Positions 45,328-58,752 of a stretch of 64,000 nucleotides of DNA are shown here, in pieces. Made by a program: the position numbers and the translations under genes. Each line of letters opens with the position of its first letter. Within the stretch, counting starts at the first letter, position 1. The notes under the pieces were generated by a model. It searched no databases, had not been told where the DNA came from, and worked only from the letters and a program-made list of their open reading frames with translations. The stretch comes from Acytostelium subglobosum LB1 (lineage: Eukaryota > Evosea > Eumycetozoa > Acytosteliales > Acytosteliaceae). The stretch is from the NCBI RefSeq assembly GCF_000787575.1, contig NW_012236532.1, positions 124,001-188,000 of the forward strand. The letters are read 5' to 3'.

Positions 45328-46482
45328 TCAAGATAGCGAATTGCCTTGCTGACGCTCAAGGTACAGCTTGGACTTGAGGAACTCTCCCAGGTTGTTTTCG
45401 ATCATCATTTGCTCCAGCTCGTCTTGGATGTCGTTGAAGAGCACCAGATAGTTGGAATGGCCAAAGCGCACGTCCTCCACGTCAAACTCATAGCTGAACA
45501 GCTCGTCAAACTCGTCGACGATGTTCATGTCGACGGTGCTGAACGAGTTGGGGCTGGCCGTCAGCATCATGCTCTTGCGGATGCTGGGCGAGGGCACGCC
45601 GGCACCGGCCTTCATCTCGTCCAGGGACATCTTGTACTCGAACAGGGGCGTTGCACCACCCTTGCCCTGCACTCCGGCGCCCTCGTGGGACGACGAAATG
45701 AAGTTGGTCGAACTAGCTCTGGCGTACTTTTGGTTGTGGAAGAACTTGGAGCTGGACACACTGTTGTTGATGTTGGTTCCACTCATTTCGTTTGGCAGAC
45801 TGTTGATGTTTACACTGTTCCTACCTGCACCATTTGCATTTACACTACTTCCACTGCTATTGTTACTGCTACTACTGCTACTGCTGCTGCTACTGTTGTT
45901 ATTCTTTAAGGCAGGTAGGATGACATCAGTCCAGTACTTCAACTTTGACTTCCTCTTTGGATAACATTCTGGACTCTTTGTAGTTTGCATTGGTGGAAGT
46001 ACAAAAGTACTCTTCAGTCTCTCCTTTAGCAGATCCTTCTGCTTCACATATATATTGATCTCGTGTGTAGAGTTATTCTGGATGAACTATTTTGATTGGT
46101 TGTAGTGTGAGTATATTTGATCACTTTTTGATTATTCCTGGTTCCAAACATACTCTCTTGTATATATCCTCGGCCATTATGAACATCTCGGTTGGTGTTC
46201 CATTCTTTCTTTTATATTTATCAATGGCCTCCCAGCATAATAGGTTTTCCAAACAGAATTGGGTCCTTAGATAATTATAGAATGCATTCCTGTTAGAGGT
46301 AATATTAATGTTAGCATTTGATTGATCAAAAATAATTCAGGTGATCCTATATACCTTAGTACTTGATTCTTTAAAATCTCTGATAGGATTGATCTTGAGT
46401 TCCTCTGATATATATCGTATTCTGTTTTCTTTTGAGATAACTGCTTGGCATTCTTGGTATCCTTCTTTTTGAATAATGACAT
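45328..46482 (-). CDS. RGS-domain protein with the domain split by a long insert
   Basis: Exons 46482-46355, 46289-46154 and 46086-45328 give about 340 residues. The first half of an RGS domain is at ~40-115: VLRNAFYNYLRTQFCLENLL then CWEAIDKYKRKNG, a FIMAEDIYKR helix and HEINIY. The last RGS helices appear only at ~295-335 (YLVLFNDIQDELEQMMIEN, then FLKSKLYLE). Between them lie ~165 residues of Asn/Ser-rich and charged sequence. RGS proteins accelerate GTP hydrolysis by G-alpha subunits, which here would tune chemotactic signalling. The N terminus is Lys-rich. Insert boundaries are approximate. Splice frames all agree. Confidence 0.82.
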
Positions 46483-48824
46483 TCTCTACTGGATATTTAT
46501 ATTTGTTGTTGATAATGTTATTATAAATTATTGATATTATAGGTATATGGTATTACAGTCGTATTTTGCCTGGTGTAATAAAACAAGATATCTAAAAATT
46601 TTAAATTAATAAATTAATTTGGAGTTAGAGTTAGTGTCCTAGAGCTAGGTGATGTAGCTAGCTTCATCCAATCACAAGTACTAGGTCATCGATAAAATTT
46701 GATAGTGATTGGGGATGTGAACTGATGATGGTCCAAGTGAATGAGTGAAGTGAGTACGAGGAGGAAAGAGTATGGTCTAACAAGTGGCTGTGACTCTTGA
46801 GAATCATTCGGCCATCAATCCATCACTCAATCACTCCTTCACACACACACACACTTAATCCATCACATCAATCAATCAATCAATCAATCAATCCTCTTCA
46901 ATTCAACAAACAGTGAGAATATTTGTGTATGAGATATAAATGGAGCGACAAACATACACTCGAGTTGGAGTAGGAGGCAACAACAGCAACAGTGACAACA
47001 ACTGGGAAATATATTTAATTAATGTGATGGTTATGGTTATTATGATGTGTTATTATTTGTTGGTGTATGTGATTGTGTGATGGACGACACAACGATATTG
47101 TTTCAAGGTCGATCGTCAACTACAACTGATATTAATATAAGGAGGTGAGGTGTTCTTGGTTGCTTATTGTTGGATTAATGAATGAATATATTCCATGTTG
47201 TGTTGATTGTTAATGTAATATTATAATTTGATGTTGTTGATGTTATTTGATAAAGGTGGATGGCTGGATTGATGGTAGTAGGATAGTGGATAGAGTGGTG
47301 ACATTGCTGAACCGACACAGGATGAGCTTGACCACCTCATCCATTTATTCTTCCACTTTAAAGTGGTGGTGAACTTGATGGTGGTGGGTTATACTTTATG
47401 TATTTGTGTTGTGTGTGTGAGAGTGATTGAATGATTGAATGGAAATGATGGAGGGTGGAAGCACGAATGTGTATATTTATTTATATTTAGTGATGTCATT
47501 GTTGTAACATTGCTGTGAACGATGAATGTATTTAAAAATAGACCTTACACACACACACGAATATGAAGAGACAGACATACAATAGCAACAATTAACTTTG
47601 TAATATTATTACTACTACTTACTCTTTGATGATTTAATAAAGTAATTAAAATATCATGATGATCGAGTAATTATAAGTATTGGTAATGTTTGATTGATGT
47701 GATTGATATTATTAATAAACCGTATTAATACTTAAAAAGAAATCTAGAAGAAGAAGAGGAAGAAGATACCATGTATTATTGACAATGGCGGTAAAGGTGG
47801 GGGTAGGGTATAGGTGAAGGTGACGGTGATTATGATGAAATTGATGATGTCCGATGGTGATGTCGACACAATCAATCTTCAATCAAATAAATAATAACTA
47901 ACTACTAAGTAATATTTGAATGTTGAATGGTTTCAGTGACACGGTGTCCTGCTGCCAAGTGATTCAAGGATTGGGTGTGGACTCCTTCCAGAGTTGCCAA
48001 GGCATCGATGATTGCAGAGTAGTGACGGTGTGAGCACAGTACGTAATTGGTTGGTGATGTCAACAAAACGGTAAGATGTGCGAGCCTTCACGCATTATTG
48101 TCGTCCAGTCAAAATGGTTGGGGGTGAGGTTGGGACAGGCCCTTCTAGGCCTTTGAGGCCCAACGAAAAATGTCCCAGGACCGCTGTCCAACCACTTCCC
48201 CGAGGACTTTTCTGTTTAGATGTGTTTTTGAGATGTCCAGGGGTTCTGACTCGTCAGACATCAAGGGCCACTCTACCACATTGTGGCCCTTGGTGGACCA
48301 ACAGAGCTTATTATAATCTTTGCTTCAATGATTGGGTTATAGCTAATAATTAATAATCATTGTGTGAGGATCTAAGGTACCATCTGCAAAGGCATTCCTA
48401 ATTAATATTCTTTGTCGATTGACAATGACACCGACAATCCGAATTGATTTACACTGACCAGTGCCCATGTATGTGTGAGTGTAGATGCATGCACCTGCCT
48501 TTTTGCACTGCCAAGTCGTCGGGAGCATGGCTCTCGATCTATCATGTCGATGTTCTAGAGAATGGAGATCATGGACGCCACCACAAAGTCGTGAATGTGG
48601 TTGGATTGATCGATCATGACCTTTGATCGATAGCTTCATCCGTCTGGTCAGCGGTGTATGTTAATGATAGCGCGTGTTACAAGGTTATATAGTAATAGTG
48701 CAGTGGATATAATATAATCTATAAGTATATATATATATGGTGATATATTGTCGACAATCCTTTACCCATGTTGCGCAGAACGGACGGAGTATGATAGCAA
48801 TGCGTGCGTGTGAAGTCTTTCAAC
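46483..48824. other. Gene-poor region, 2.3 kb
   Basis: No convincing protein gene. It holds microsatellites ((ATCA)n near 46870, CACACACA near 46845 and 47552), A+T-rich leader-like stretches and a GC-richer block at 48070-48300. A 98-residue minus-strand open stretch (48639-48343) has a protein-like part (CKSIRIVGVIVNRQRILIRN) but no support from splicing or family. A non-coding RNA gene could be hidden here, but no promoter motif is recognised. Confidence 0.4.
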
Positions 48825-50114
48825 TTAAGTTGCTTCGAGACCAATGGAGGTTAAGTCATCTGGACTCTTGGAGTTCAGTAACCTCTTGGTAGTCTCGTAC
48901 ATGAAGAAGTTGACTGCGCTTGTGGGGAATGATCGCAAGATTGTGGCAGAGAAGCCACGGTAAAATGCCGAAATACCTTCGGTCCTGTATATCTCTTTGG
49001 CACAGTGAACAATGCCACGGTAAATGGCCGGCTCTGGCTGCGTCTGTATCCTCGTCTTGATGACGTCCAGTGGGTAGATTGATGCCCAGAAACTCATGCC
49101 TGCGCAACCTCCGGCGCCAATCGCCACCCATGCTGGGAACGTCTCGGGCGACTCGGCCATCGTGGTCAGTCGTCGTTTCATAAATTCGTACATCGTGAAG
49201 TAAACCATGTCTCCAGGAATGTCTCGCAACAATGTCGGTCGCAGACCCTTGAACATGCCAAGTATTCCATCCTTCTTGATTATTTGACGTATGACATCGA
49301 TGGGGCCTGTATAGTACTCGCGTGGAGGTGTGCCCTTTGTGGACACGGTCGACAAGAGAGTGGTGTTCCTCGATTGGACTTGCAGTTTAGATTTGATCAA
49401 GTCTCTTGGCGTCAAGAAAAATGATATCGTCATACCTGCTATTCCACCTGCTGCTGCGACCCTGTTTGTATTTGAATGATTGATGTAAGTATGAATGTCC
49501 ATCTACAATGACCAATCCTAACAAACTTACTTATGATATGGAATTGGTGTATCTGTTGATGGATGGAAGTACTTCTGGAAGTGATTGTTTGTTACAAAGA
49601 ATATAGAGTTGATGAATGATACACTGAACAATGGCACAGACATTCCACGATATACACCTCGCAGCTAATTAAGAATAGTGTTAGTGACCTGTGATGTGAT
49701 GTGTTCCAGACGGGCTGTCATTGTAATAAACATACTCCATCCATTTGCACAGTGTACTTTAGAGCATGCCAGCCATTTTTAAACTTGGGGACATTTCCTG
49801 AGGCATCCTGCATCAGAACCTGTAGTCGTGTTTGGTTCGTGGTCGTGTGGGTTAGCATCATCCGTGGGGCGAAGTCATCTCTATCTCTCCACTTCCAACA
49901 CCTACCTTTATTGTATCGAATGGATGACCTGTCAGCATGGACGACATGCCACCCACCGACCCTGCTATGAAGTCTTTACCTATACCAACAAACCTCTCTA
50001 TTGTGTTTGTTGTTGTGATGTTGACAAGTTGTCATTCGTTCGTTCGTTCGTTTGTTAGTAATCGTGGGGTTAGCGTCCAGTTGTGGGCTTTTAACTCAAC
50101 ATACCTTTATCCAT
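48825..50114 (-). CDS. Mitochondrial carrier, carnitine/ornithine-carrier-like (SLC25A45/29 type)
   Basis: Exons 50114-50105, 49979-49906, 49819-49736, 49664-49531 and 49461-48825 give 312 residues, the complete family length. All three signatures are present: HPFDTIKVLMQ, TPRDLIKSKLQ and YPLDVIKTRIQ, with the Gly-rich openings GSVGGMSSMLTG, AGGIAGMTISF and GAGGCAGMSFW. DIPGDMVYFTMYEFMKRR and ILRSFPTSAVNFFMYE fit the carnitine/ornithine/basic amino acid branch rather than nucleotide carriers; the exact substrate is inferred. The first exon encodes only three residues plus one base and would be missed by simple prediction. It acts in the inner mitochondrial membrane. Confidence 0.92.
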
Positions 50115-52044
50115 GATGTTGTTGATTGTATTATTGTTACAGATACACTTGTATATTTACACTGACGTCCTCGTTGTTATTGTTGCTGTTGCTTTTGCTT
50201 TTGCTTTTGCTGCTGCTTATACTGCAACTGGTGAGCATTGATTGATGTTCACCTATTCTTATGTCTGTGTTAATGTTTGGATGTTTGAACACCTCTTGTT
50301 TATATGTACTACGTTTCTAAGCACGACGAATGTAATGAATGAATAAAGATAATTTGGGATTCCTCAACATAAGCGGGTCCCGAACAAAACGACACGACTT
50401 TTTCAAACAGAACTTTCAAGGTTTGAGGTCCCCCCTTGTCACCAAACAACCTAAAGTCTGTCATTGTTAACAAACATTCTATATGTTCATCACATTATTT
50501 CTATGTTCTACTTTCTTTAGTGTTGATCAAACAAACTACGGACATGTCTTATCAAGATTTAAAGATGTGTGATCATCAGGTGATGGGTCATTGGACCACC
50601 CATCCAACCACACGAAGCTTCAAAAGTCGTCTTGGGTGACCACTCTCTAAAACATAACCACACACCACCAGAACACCTAAAAAGAGAGTGTCTGTTGGAA
50701 TTGAGGAGGTCTTTGTTGATAACCAATCAACAAGCTAGTACCATTGTGTATCAAAACTTCAAGTGTTGTTGACACTTTCCCATCAAACACTCACACACAA
50801 CACAGACATTGACATTGATGTCAACCCAAAAGGTGGCCCTATTGCAAAGCTCAATCTCTTTCAAATGATGGGGAGGCAAGGCAGAGACTTGCTGAGATCT
50901 AATGTTTTGTGTGTGTGTGATGTAGTGATCCATGTATCAGTGTTAGTGAGTGGCTGAAGGAAGGTTGTTGAGTTGTGGTTGGTCATCAACACTGTGTGTG
51001 TATCAGAGTTAAATCACACACGTTCCAGCTTCCAACTTAACACACACACACACACAATCAATCAATCACACACTCAGCGAAATGGACACAAAGAAGCACA
51101 CAGGCTTAAGGTCCTCCACTCCTCAACAGTAGTAGTAGCAGGCAGTAGCAGTAGTAGTATCAAATTTGTGTGTTTGTTGGATACAACAACAAAAGCGTTA
51201 GAAGAGAGAAAGAGGTGTTATCACCTTTACAACAACAGAATCAGAATCACACAATTAGAGAGAGAGAGAGAGCCTTCCACCTCACTCATTCAATCACTCC
51301 ACTCATCACCAACAAACACAATAACAACTGAACTGACCTGACCTGACCGATCCAACTTCCACCATCATCCATCCATCCATCTATCTATCCATCAACAATC
51401 CATCTATCTATCCACTGTTTTCATTATAATCACCTGACCTCAATCACCTGACACCAACACTAATCACCCGACCAATCCACCAACCATTCAGGTAGCCAGC
51501 AATATTATACATTCATACATTCATTCATATCATTCATATCATTCATTCATTAATTATCAGCAGCGGCTTCATCGACATTCTTCCAGCCAGCCCAGCTTAC
51601 ATATTTTGGTGTGCCTGTTCCTACTGCCACCACTTTCCAGTCCTGTCCAGTCAAGTCTGGTCTAGTCAAGCCCGCGCCTCCTCATCATCCATCATCATCA
51701 TCAACATCACCACCACCAATCAATCTAATATATATTTATATAACATACAATATTAATATAGAGATCTATTAACTTTAACTTTAACCTACTACCAATCAAT
51801 CAATCCAACATCGACATCGGACATACTCTTGTTGACAACACATCACACAATGCACATTGAATGAACAATTGATACGAATCAATATTCATCACAACAACAT
51901 CATCAACTTTATAGATTGTATTATTAGTTTCCAACGCGACTCGACAAACTTCCAACGCGGCAACACACAGGCAACACACAGGCAACACAACAGCCACAGC
52001 CACAGCCACAGTCACTCAAGTCAAACAAAACAAAGAAACAAAAG
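50115..52044. other. Intergenic region, 1.9 kb
   Basis: Shared upstream region of the carrier (minus) and the adenylyl cyclase (plus). No supported gene. It contains a (TTGCTTTTGC)-like pyrimidine/purine run at 50180-50220, CACACACA and GAGAGAGA tracts (~51040, ~51260), CATCCATCCATC runs at 51370-51410 and a CAGCCACAGCCACAG run at 51985-52012 in the probable leader. The size suggests a complex promoter, as expected for a developmentally regulated cyclase gene. Confidence 0.45.
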
Positions 52045-55000
52045 ATGGCATCATATATGAACTCACCTTATGGAGCTAGCTTCACAGTAAACACTTACTC
52101 CAACAATGTACACAGTAATATGCATTCATCCATTGACCCATTCAGTGGCGGCAACAACACAAACAATAATACACCGATAGTTGGAAAGCCACAGGGTCAT
52201 GTTGGCGGCGGCATCGGGGGCGGTGGAGGTGGCGGCGGCAACCACTCATCGTCAAGTAGCAAACGCAACAATGATATTATGTCCAACAACAATGGATCTT
52301 CATTCACAGGACTGTCGACCATCATACGATCGGAGCCACATGGAGAGCTGGACTCTAGTCGGAATGACGCGCTCACCCTATCCACATCACAAGAGCGAAA
52401 CATATCAAACAACATCCGCAACATGTTCCATGACAATCAACTACGAGTCAGGAGTAACTCAGTTGCCACAACACTTATGAACACAGTCGATATTGCTAAT
52501 CCCCTGGTTTGGAATGATCAGGCCATCCCTGTTGGTATGTAGTATCCATCCCCTATTTCCAAGTGATTGAGTCTCTGATTGATTAACATGCCGGACATCA
52601 TACATAGACTACCATTATAATCATCATGAGAACCATGGGATACAATTGAGTACGAGTAATGCCAGTAATATACAACAGCTTGAGGCTGAGGCTGAGGATG
52701 CAGCCGACATGGACAATCAAAGAATACATCCAATCACCATGCTACTATCGAACAAGGGCGAGCAACAGTATCTTAAATCACACTTCAAACGACATCGTGT
52801 CCTTCTAAGGGTGAGTACAATCAGCCATCCAGCCAGCCAACCTTGCCACAGGGCCTGCCACTCACTAACTCAATCAATCAATCAATCATAGATAACGGAC
52901 ATCATTGGTATAATAGCAGGATTGTATGAGTTGATATCAGGAGGGAATAATGTTACGATGATAGTGCTGAGGGTTGTGAGCTTGCTGCTGTTCGTCTTCT
53001 CCCTGATACATGGACTACTGCGCAACTACCGACAAATGTACAGACAGATCTATCGACCATTGTTCATGGTGGCCGTCACATTGTTCTTCATTGCACTGTG
53101 TCTGGAGTTCTCGACCACATCGCCATCATCAGTGTTATTCATACATACTGTTGTATTCTGTAGTCTCTACTCTGTTGGATCACTACAGTTCCTATACATG
53201 CTGGCGCTCAACTTTATCATCTCGATCATATGCTTCTCATTCTTAATCATCAAGTCATCTCTCAATACCGACGATATCATCTCCTACTTGCTCAGCTTCC
53301 TTATAATATGTCTGTTAGGTTCAAGTCATTTATATGTGTTGGAGAAGTCCAGGAAGACTGTAAGTACATTCCTTGGCGGACTTTCTTGGCTGGGTTGTGG
53401 CAGGCATGTCTAATCAAGGTACTAACCATCCATCCATCCATCAGAGTTTTATCAACAAGAGAGTGATCAGGAAGAAGGCTGACAGGATCAAGTTTGCAAA
53501 GGAGAAGTCTGAACAACTGTTATCAAACATTCTTCCAGAATTCATTATCAAGATGATCAAGGATGAGCCATTGGAGAGCAACATCGATGCACCATTACCA
53601 ACCATTTCCAAAGTGTTTCATAGTTGTATGTCCTCTCCTGGCATGGCCACGCTCATTCAATCACTCAATCACTCAATCACTGACCATCCACCAATCAAAC
53701 AGGCTCAGTACTATACTGCGACATTGTTGAGTTTACTACGATGGCATCAAAGATTGAACCAGAGATGTTGGTCAAGTTGTTACATCAGATATTTACAGAG
53801 TTTGACAAGGTTGTTGTATTGAATGGCTGCGAGATAATCAAGACTGATGGTGACGCATATCTGTGTGCGGGTGGACTGACCATCGCCAACAGTAATCACT
53901 ATCAAGCCATTGTAAACATTGCCAATGGCTTTCTAAATCTGCCCGTGCTCAAGTCCAACTGCTTGAATCAGGAGGTCAGGATTAGGATTGGCGTGGCAAC
54001 TGGCTCAGTGATTGGCGGTGTGATTGGCAACAAGAAGTTCCAGTTTGATCTCTGGGGCGACGCAATCGCAATGGCACACACGCTGGAACAGACAGGAACA
54101 CCAGGACTCATTCATGGACTGAAGCGAGGATTTGAGAAGTTGGACCCCAATCAATATCAGTACATCGAGAACACCAACTCTGACAAGAACTTCCCAACAG
54201 TGTTCATCATGCCAGTCAATGCCAATCAGATATCGACCCCTTCAGCAGCAGGTGCTTCATCATCGTCGTCTTCAACATCGTCCACAACAACATCCGAGAT
54301 ATCATCAATCGAAGACTCTGGAACTTGCTCAATCGAGGTCGATACATCATCGCGACCAAAGACCGATCAGTCGATTGATGAGCCTGTGTCTCAGAAGCAA
54401 CACGAGTCGGAGCAGCAGCCAAAGTCGCTACCCATGCGAGCTAAACTGATGTTGGGACAGGTATCCGGGTATATCAAGGGCTTCTACGTCAGGCATCTTT
54501 CCTGCCATGAGGAGACGCTGGCCAACACTGTTGACAAGGACGACATGTACATCGAGATCGACAAGAACTTCAACCGATACACACGCTTCAATCGATACAT
54601 GCTGCTCTTTAAGAATCTGTTGGTCGAACGCTACTTCTACAAGTACGTGATCAAGCGATCAGCCAAGGAGACGCGAGTGTTCCTCGTGCTGGGCCTGATA
54701 ATGCACATCATCTTTTATCTGGACGATCACTTCCTGCAGGAGCCAGTGGAGACGTTCAACACGCTGCCACTGTACATCACGATGGGCCTACTGTTCATCA
54801 TCTACTTTGGCATCACTTTTACCAAGCAGTATCGTCGACCACTGTTCCAACAGTTCAGTCTGTTCGTCCTGCTCATCCTATTCAGCACGGCCACCATCCT
54901 TGAGCTTGGCCAACAAGTATCAGCCGAGAGAATCAACCTCACTCGTCTATGTATTATATTACTATTCATTAGCATGTTCCACTCTTTGAACTTCCTTATA

Positions 55001-56026
55001 TCCGTTGCACTGGTCATCTTCATATTTGGTAAGTCGGACTGGACATCGCCATGTTTGATCACTCATACTAATACTCAATCTTGCTTAGGCTTCTATTACA
55101 TCTGTGGATCATCGATCACAAACACAATTGGTGGACTATATCCAGGCGATTATATTGGCTTCAGTATCTTTATACCAATGTTGATATGCTCGATCTACTT
55201 GATGAAGTTGGAGATACGCTCAGCTTGGATTATCAAGTCCAACATCAAGTACAAACAGATGATTCTGCAGGCCGAGCGAGAGAAGTCGTCCAAACTGCTC
55301 GAGAATATCCTGCCAGTGAACATCTCCGAGAAGCTAATCAGCAACAAGGGCAGCAACAATGGAATGTTGATCGCCAAGAGCTTTAAGCGTGTGGCAATCA
55401 TGTTCATCAATGTCACGGGTCTAGAGCAGCTGAACGACCACGAGCGCATACTCTGCATCCTCAACAGCATCTTCCTGATGTTTGACAATCACTGTGAACA
55501 TCTCAAGCTGGAGAAGATCAAGACCATCGGCACGACGTACATGGTTGTGGCAGGTATGCGTCCCAGCCTCGACTCGGCCAAGGAGATGTCCAAGGCAGAG
55601 TTCCAGTGCGCCCTGGAGAACCTGGCCAACATGGCACTGATGGCCAAGGCGTGTGTTCATCACATCGATCAGCGATTGAACATCCAGACGGGCATCAGTC
55701 TGGGTCCTTGTGTGGCCGGTTGCATTGGTATCCAGCGCGCAAAGTTTGACATCTGGGGCGACAGCGCCAACATTGCGTCCAGGATGCAGACTTCGGCCCC
55801 GATTGGCAAGATACAGGTGACGATCGAGGTGTGTAAGATACTGCGCAACAAGTTCTACTTGGAGGAGCGAGGAGAGATCAATGTCAAGGGCAAGGGCGTC
55901 ATGAAGACCTACTACCTCACCGGAGAGAACTCACACGACTTTGACGACACTCTTCCCTCACATTGGCAAGAAGCACGAGTCAATCAATTCAAAGGCAGCT
56001 ACTTCATGCGAGAGGATGCCTACTAA
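52045..56026 (+). CDS. acaA: Membrane adenylyl cyclase with two catalytic domains (ACA-like)
   Basis: Exons 52045-52534, 52608-52810, 52892-53359, 53445-53625, 53703-55028 and 55089-56026 give 1201 residues. A Ser/Asn/Gly-rich N terminus is followed by six membrane helices (~235-385), C1 (~449-640), a second six-helix set (~772-925) and C2 (~985-1160). C1 has both metal-binding Asp residues (YCDIVEFTTM; IIKTDGDAYLCAGGL). C2 has the adenine-selecting Lys and Asp (EKIKTIGTTYMVVAG; KFDIWGDSANIASRM) and lacks the metal Asp (MFINVTG). This is the C1-C2 order of adenylyl cyclases, unlike dictyostelid GCA. It should make cAMP for aggregation. D. discoideum ACA is ~200 residues longer. Confidence 0.9.
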
Positions 56027-56206
56027 GTTGGGCGGGCGCCTGCCTCATTGGAATACACATATATACACATTCATTAGTAAAGCAAGGTCATGGCCCAGTC
56101 TTGCGTCGTTGATGGTAACACACAACGATGACAATGATGAGGGCCACGACCAACTTGGTTGGGCATGGCTTATGTCTGTCCTTATGTACACATAGATATT
56201 CACATC

Positions 56207-58399
56207 TCAGTTTACTTCCTCCATTGATATGTCCATGCAATTGTTGTTGATGTTGTTGTTGTTTGTTGCAATGCTATTGTCGTTGTCATTGTCATTGTCA
56301 TTGTCGATATCGTTATAACTGATGCTGTCTGTGTTAACACCACTGGCAATGTCCTCCAAAGATGTGTTGCATGATGATGTTGGTGTAGAGGTCAGGAGGT
56401 CGTGCTGCCTCTCCTCAGCCAACTCCTCTTGCTCAATGAGTTGTGACTTGAGCTTGATCAATGCATCCTTTAGCCGCACGACCATCTCTGACAAGGCTTC
56501 GATCTGATCATCTTGCTTGGACTTCTCATTTACCAGCTCTCTCTCCTTCTTCTCCACGATCTTCCTCTGTTTGAACAACTCCTTCTCGACAAACAACTTA
56601 TCTCGCTCTGCCTCATTCCTCTTTGATATCTCCGTCGCCAGCATATCCTTGACCTTGGCCAGCTGCTCCTTCATGTCCTTGATCTCCATCCTTCGTAGGT
56701 CGTCACCCATGGCGATCGCTGAGCTATATTCCTCCTCGATGACACTGAGCGTGTCGGTGGAGCTTGTAATGTCACATGTTGAGCCGCCTCCGCCGCCATA
56801 CTCGCTCGAGTAGTCTCGGAAGCCCTTCAATCTTGCTGAACCAATAGTGAATGGACTGGAGCTCGGTGTCCACTGTTTGGAATAGGGTCCCACCGACTTT
56901 GGTGTGGAGAATGTGAATGTTGGAACGTTGGTCGTGTCTGGTGACTCTGGCTTTGGTGCAGTCGCATGCTTTGGTGTATCTCCACGTGATGATGTTGAGA
57001 ATGATCTCATCCTTGTCAAGAAGCCACTTCCACTCCATGTACCTGTCTTGCTCGATGATGATGATGTCGTCGTTGTCGTTGTGGTTGCAGTAGTCGAGGC
57101 ACTGTTGCCAGTTGTTGTTGGTGGCAACATCAAGTTTGATGAGGAAGTTGAGGCTGATGGGGCACCAGGAAGAGGAGGATGGTTCTTCATCTTTATGTTG
57201 GAGTACTTGTGCTTGAGCTTCCTGTACTTCTTCTCCAGGTCGATCCTCGTCTTCATCTCTTTCTCCAGGTAGGCCTTGACCTTCTTTAACTCCTCCTCTG
57301 GATTCTTGATTGTGAGCACAGATGACTCGCCATATGACGTTGACACGATGGGCGGCGACTCCCTCTTCTTCTTTATCGCAGACAATGAGAATGAGAATGA
57401 TCTTCCCTTTGTAGATATACTTGGTGAGTGACCCAGTGTCGAAGATGATGAGGATTGCATTGTCGAGCTCAAACTACCAATGTTGTTGCTGCTGCTGCTT
57501 CCTCCAATATTCATGTTGTTGTCCGAGTTGTCAATGGTCGATGACATTGGGACAGACAATGGTGGAAGGAATAGATCAGGCCTTGATTTCTAGATACCAG
57601 AGTTCATGTCAATGATTGATTGATTGAAGTGATTGAGTGATTGATTGATCAAACATACCTTTAGCATGGTCCTGATTGATGACACCCATTCCTCCATCTC
57701 TGCTTGATTGGTACAACGGAAGACGTAGTCCTTCTCCTCACGACCAGTGTTGTCGCCAGTCTTGGTTTGAGGCGTACTGTAGTATCTGATGACAAAGCTG
57801 TACTTCCTGGACAGCTCTCGGTCGACATTGATGATGTCCGAGAATGAGATGAACTCCGAGTTGGAGTCGTTCTCATTGGATGTGTGTACGATGCGCTGTG
57901 AATAGAGCCGCAGGAAGCGCGGGTTCCATATCTTAGTGAAGCTGGACAGCTTCTGCACCTTGCCCTCCTTGAAGCCCTTGAGCTGGGCGTAGGTGTTCTT
58001 GCGCACTCGCAGGCCCGGTCGACGCTTCAGGTAGATGTTGTCCATGTTGTTGATCGAGTACTCGGACAGCGGGGCATCGTCATCGACCCATTGTCCACGG
58101 CTGGTGACTCGCGAGTGTTGAATATACAGACTGTAGCCATTTTGTAGACCGGCCAATTGTGAGGCGTAGGCCACTATCTCACTGGCCTTCTGTGACAATC
58201 TGACCTGAATCGTCTTTGTCACCACCGATGATGTTGGTGGGAATACCAACTTTATAATAACATCATTACCAGTACTTGGTGATATTGGTATCGTAGTATT
58301 CGTCGTCGATGTCGAAGTTGTTGTTCCAATCATCGATACAGCATGTGTCAACACAGGCTTCTGTTGTTGTTGTTGTTGTGGTTGTTGTTGAACATCCAT
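56207..58399 (-). CDS. Ubiquitin-like/FERM-F0-type plus PH domain protein with coiled coils
   Basis: Exons 58399-57659 and 57589-56207 give about 707 residues. After a Gln tract, residues ~48-140 form a ubiquitin-like/FERM N-lobe (IIKLVFPPTSSVVTKTIQV; WVDDDAPLSEYSINNMDNIY; LKRRPGLRVR). Residues ~140-247 form a PH domain (KLSSFTKIWNPRFLRLY..KDYVFRCTNQAEMEEWVSSI with the near-invariant Trp). The remainder is Ser/Thr-rich with three coiled coils (EEELKKVKAYLEKEMKTRI; MEIKDMKEQLAKVKDMLATE; VEKKERELVNEKSK). This layout suggests a phosphoinositide-recruited cortical adaptor, comparable with talin- or MRL-type modules, but no exact family is named. The 3' end faces the cyclase gene. Confidence 0.75.
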
Positions 58400-58752
58400 T
58401 CCAATTTGTTCGTCTTAATATATTATCTCTATATCTCTATCTATATCTATTTACAAGTACATGAATAAAGTTAACAAACTGACGAATGTTGTTTTATTAT
58501 ATCTCAAAGATAGAAGTGTGTGAATGTTTGGGTTGGATTGGATATGACTTGGCTGAGGCTTCCCAACCCCTCCTGAAGATCGATCGACTTTTGGAGGGAA
58601 CAGTGCCCAGGTGGTGGGGGTCGATGTGTTTGAATGTCAACACTCTTTGCACGACCCACACACCACACACGTCTCTTCAACTTCCAATGCCGAACGACTC
58701 AATGTGTCAATGAAACAAACACATATGATGAATGAATGAAGTATTGGTTATG
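58400..58752. other. Intergenic spacer
   Basis: Lies between the PH-domain gene start and the VPS29 stop, both minus-strand. Contains (TATCTA)n-like sequence near 58430. No gene. Confidence 0.5.

Noticed and set aside
48078-48353. 91-codon plus-strand open frame in the gene-poor region
   Set aside because: Cys/Arg/Pro-rich composition without domain pattern; probably a chance frame in a GC-richer block.
50340-50640. Apparent similarity between this spacer and 59690-59850 (CAAACTA-GGACATGTC)
   Set aside because: Only short blocks match and they do not extend; too weak to call a dispersed repeat by eye.
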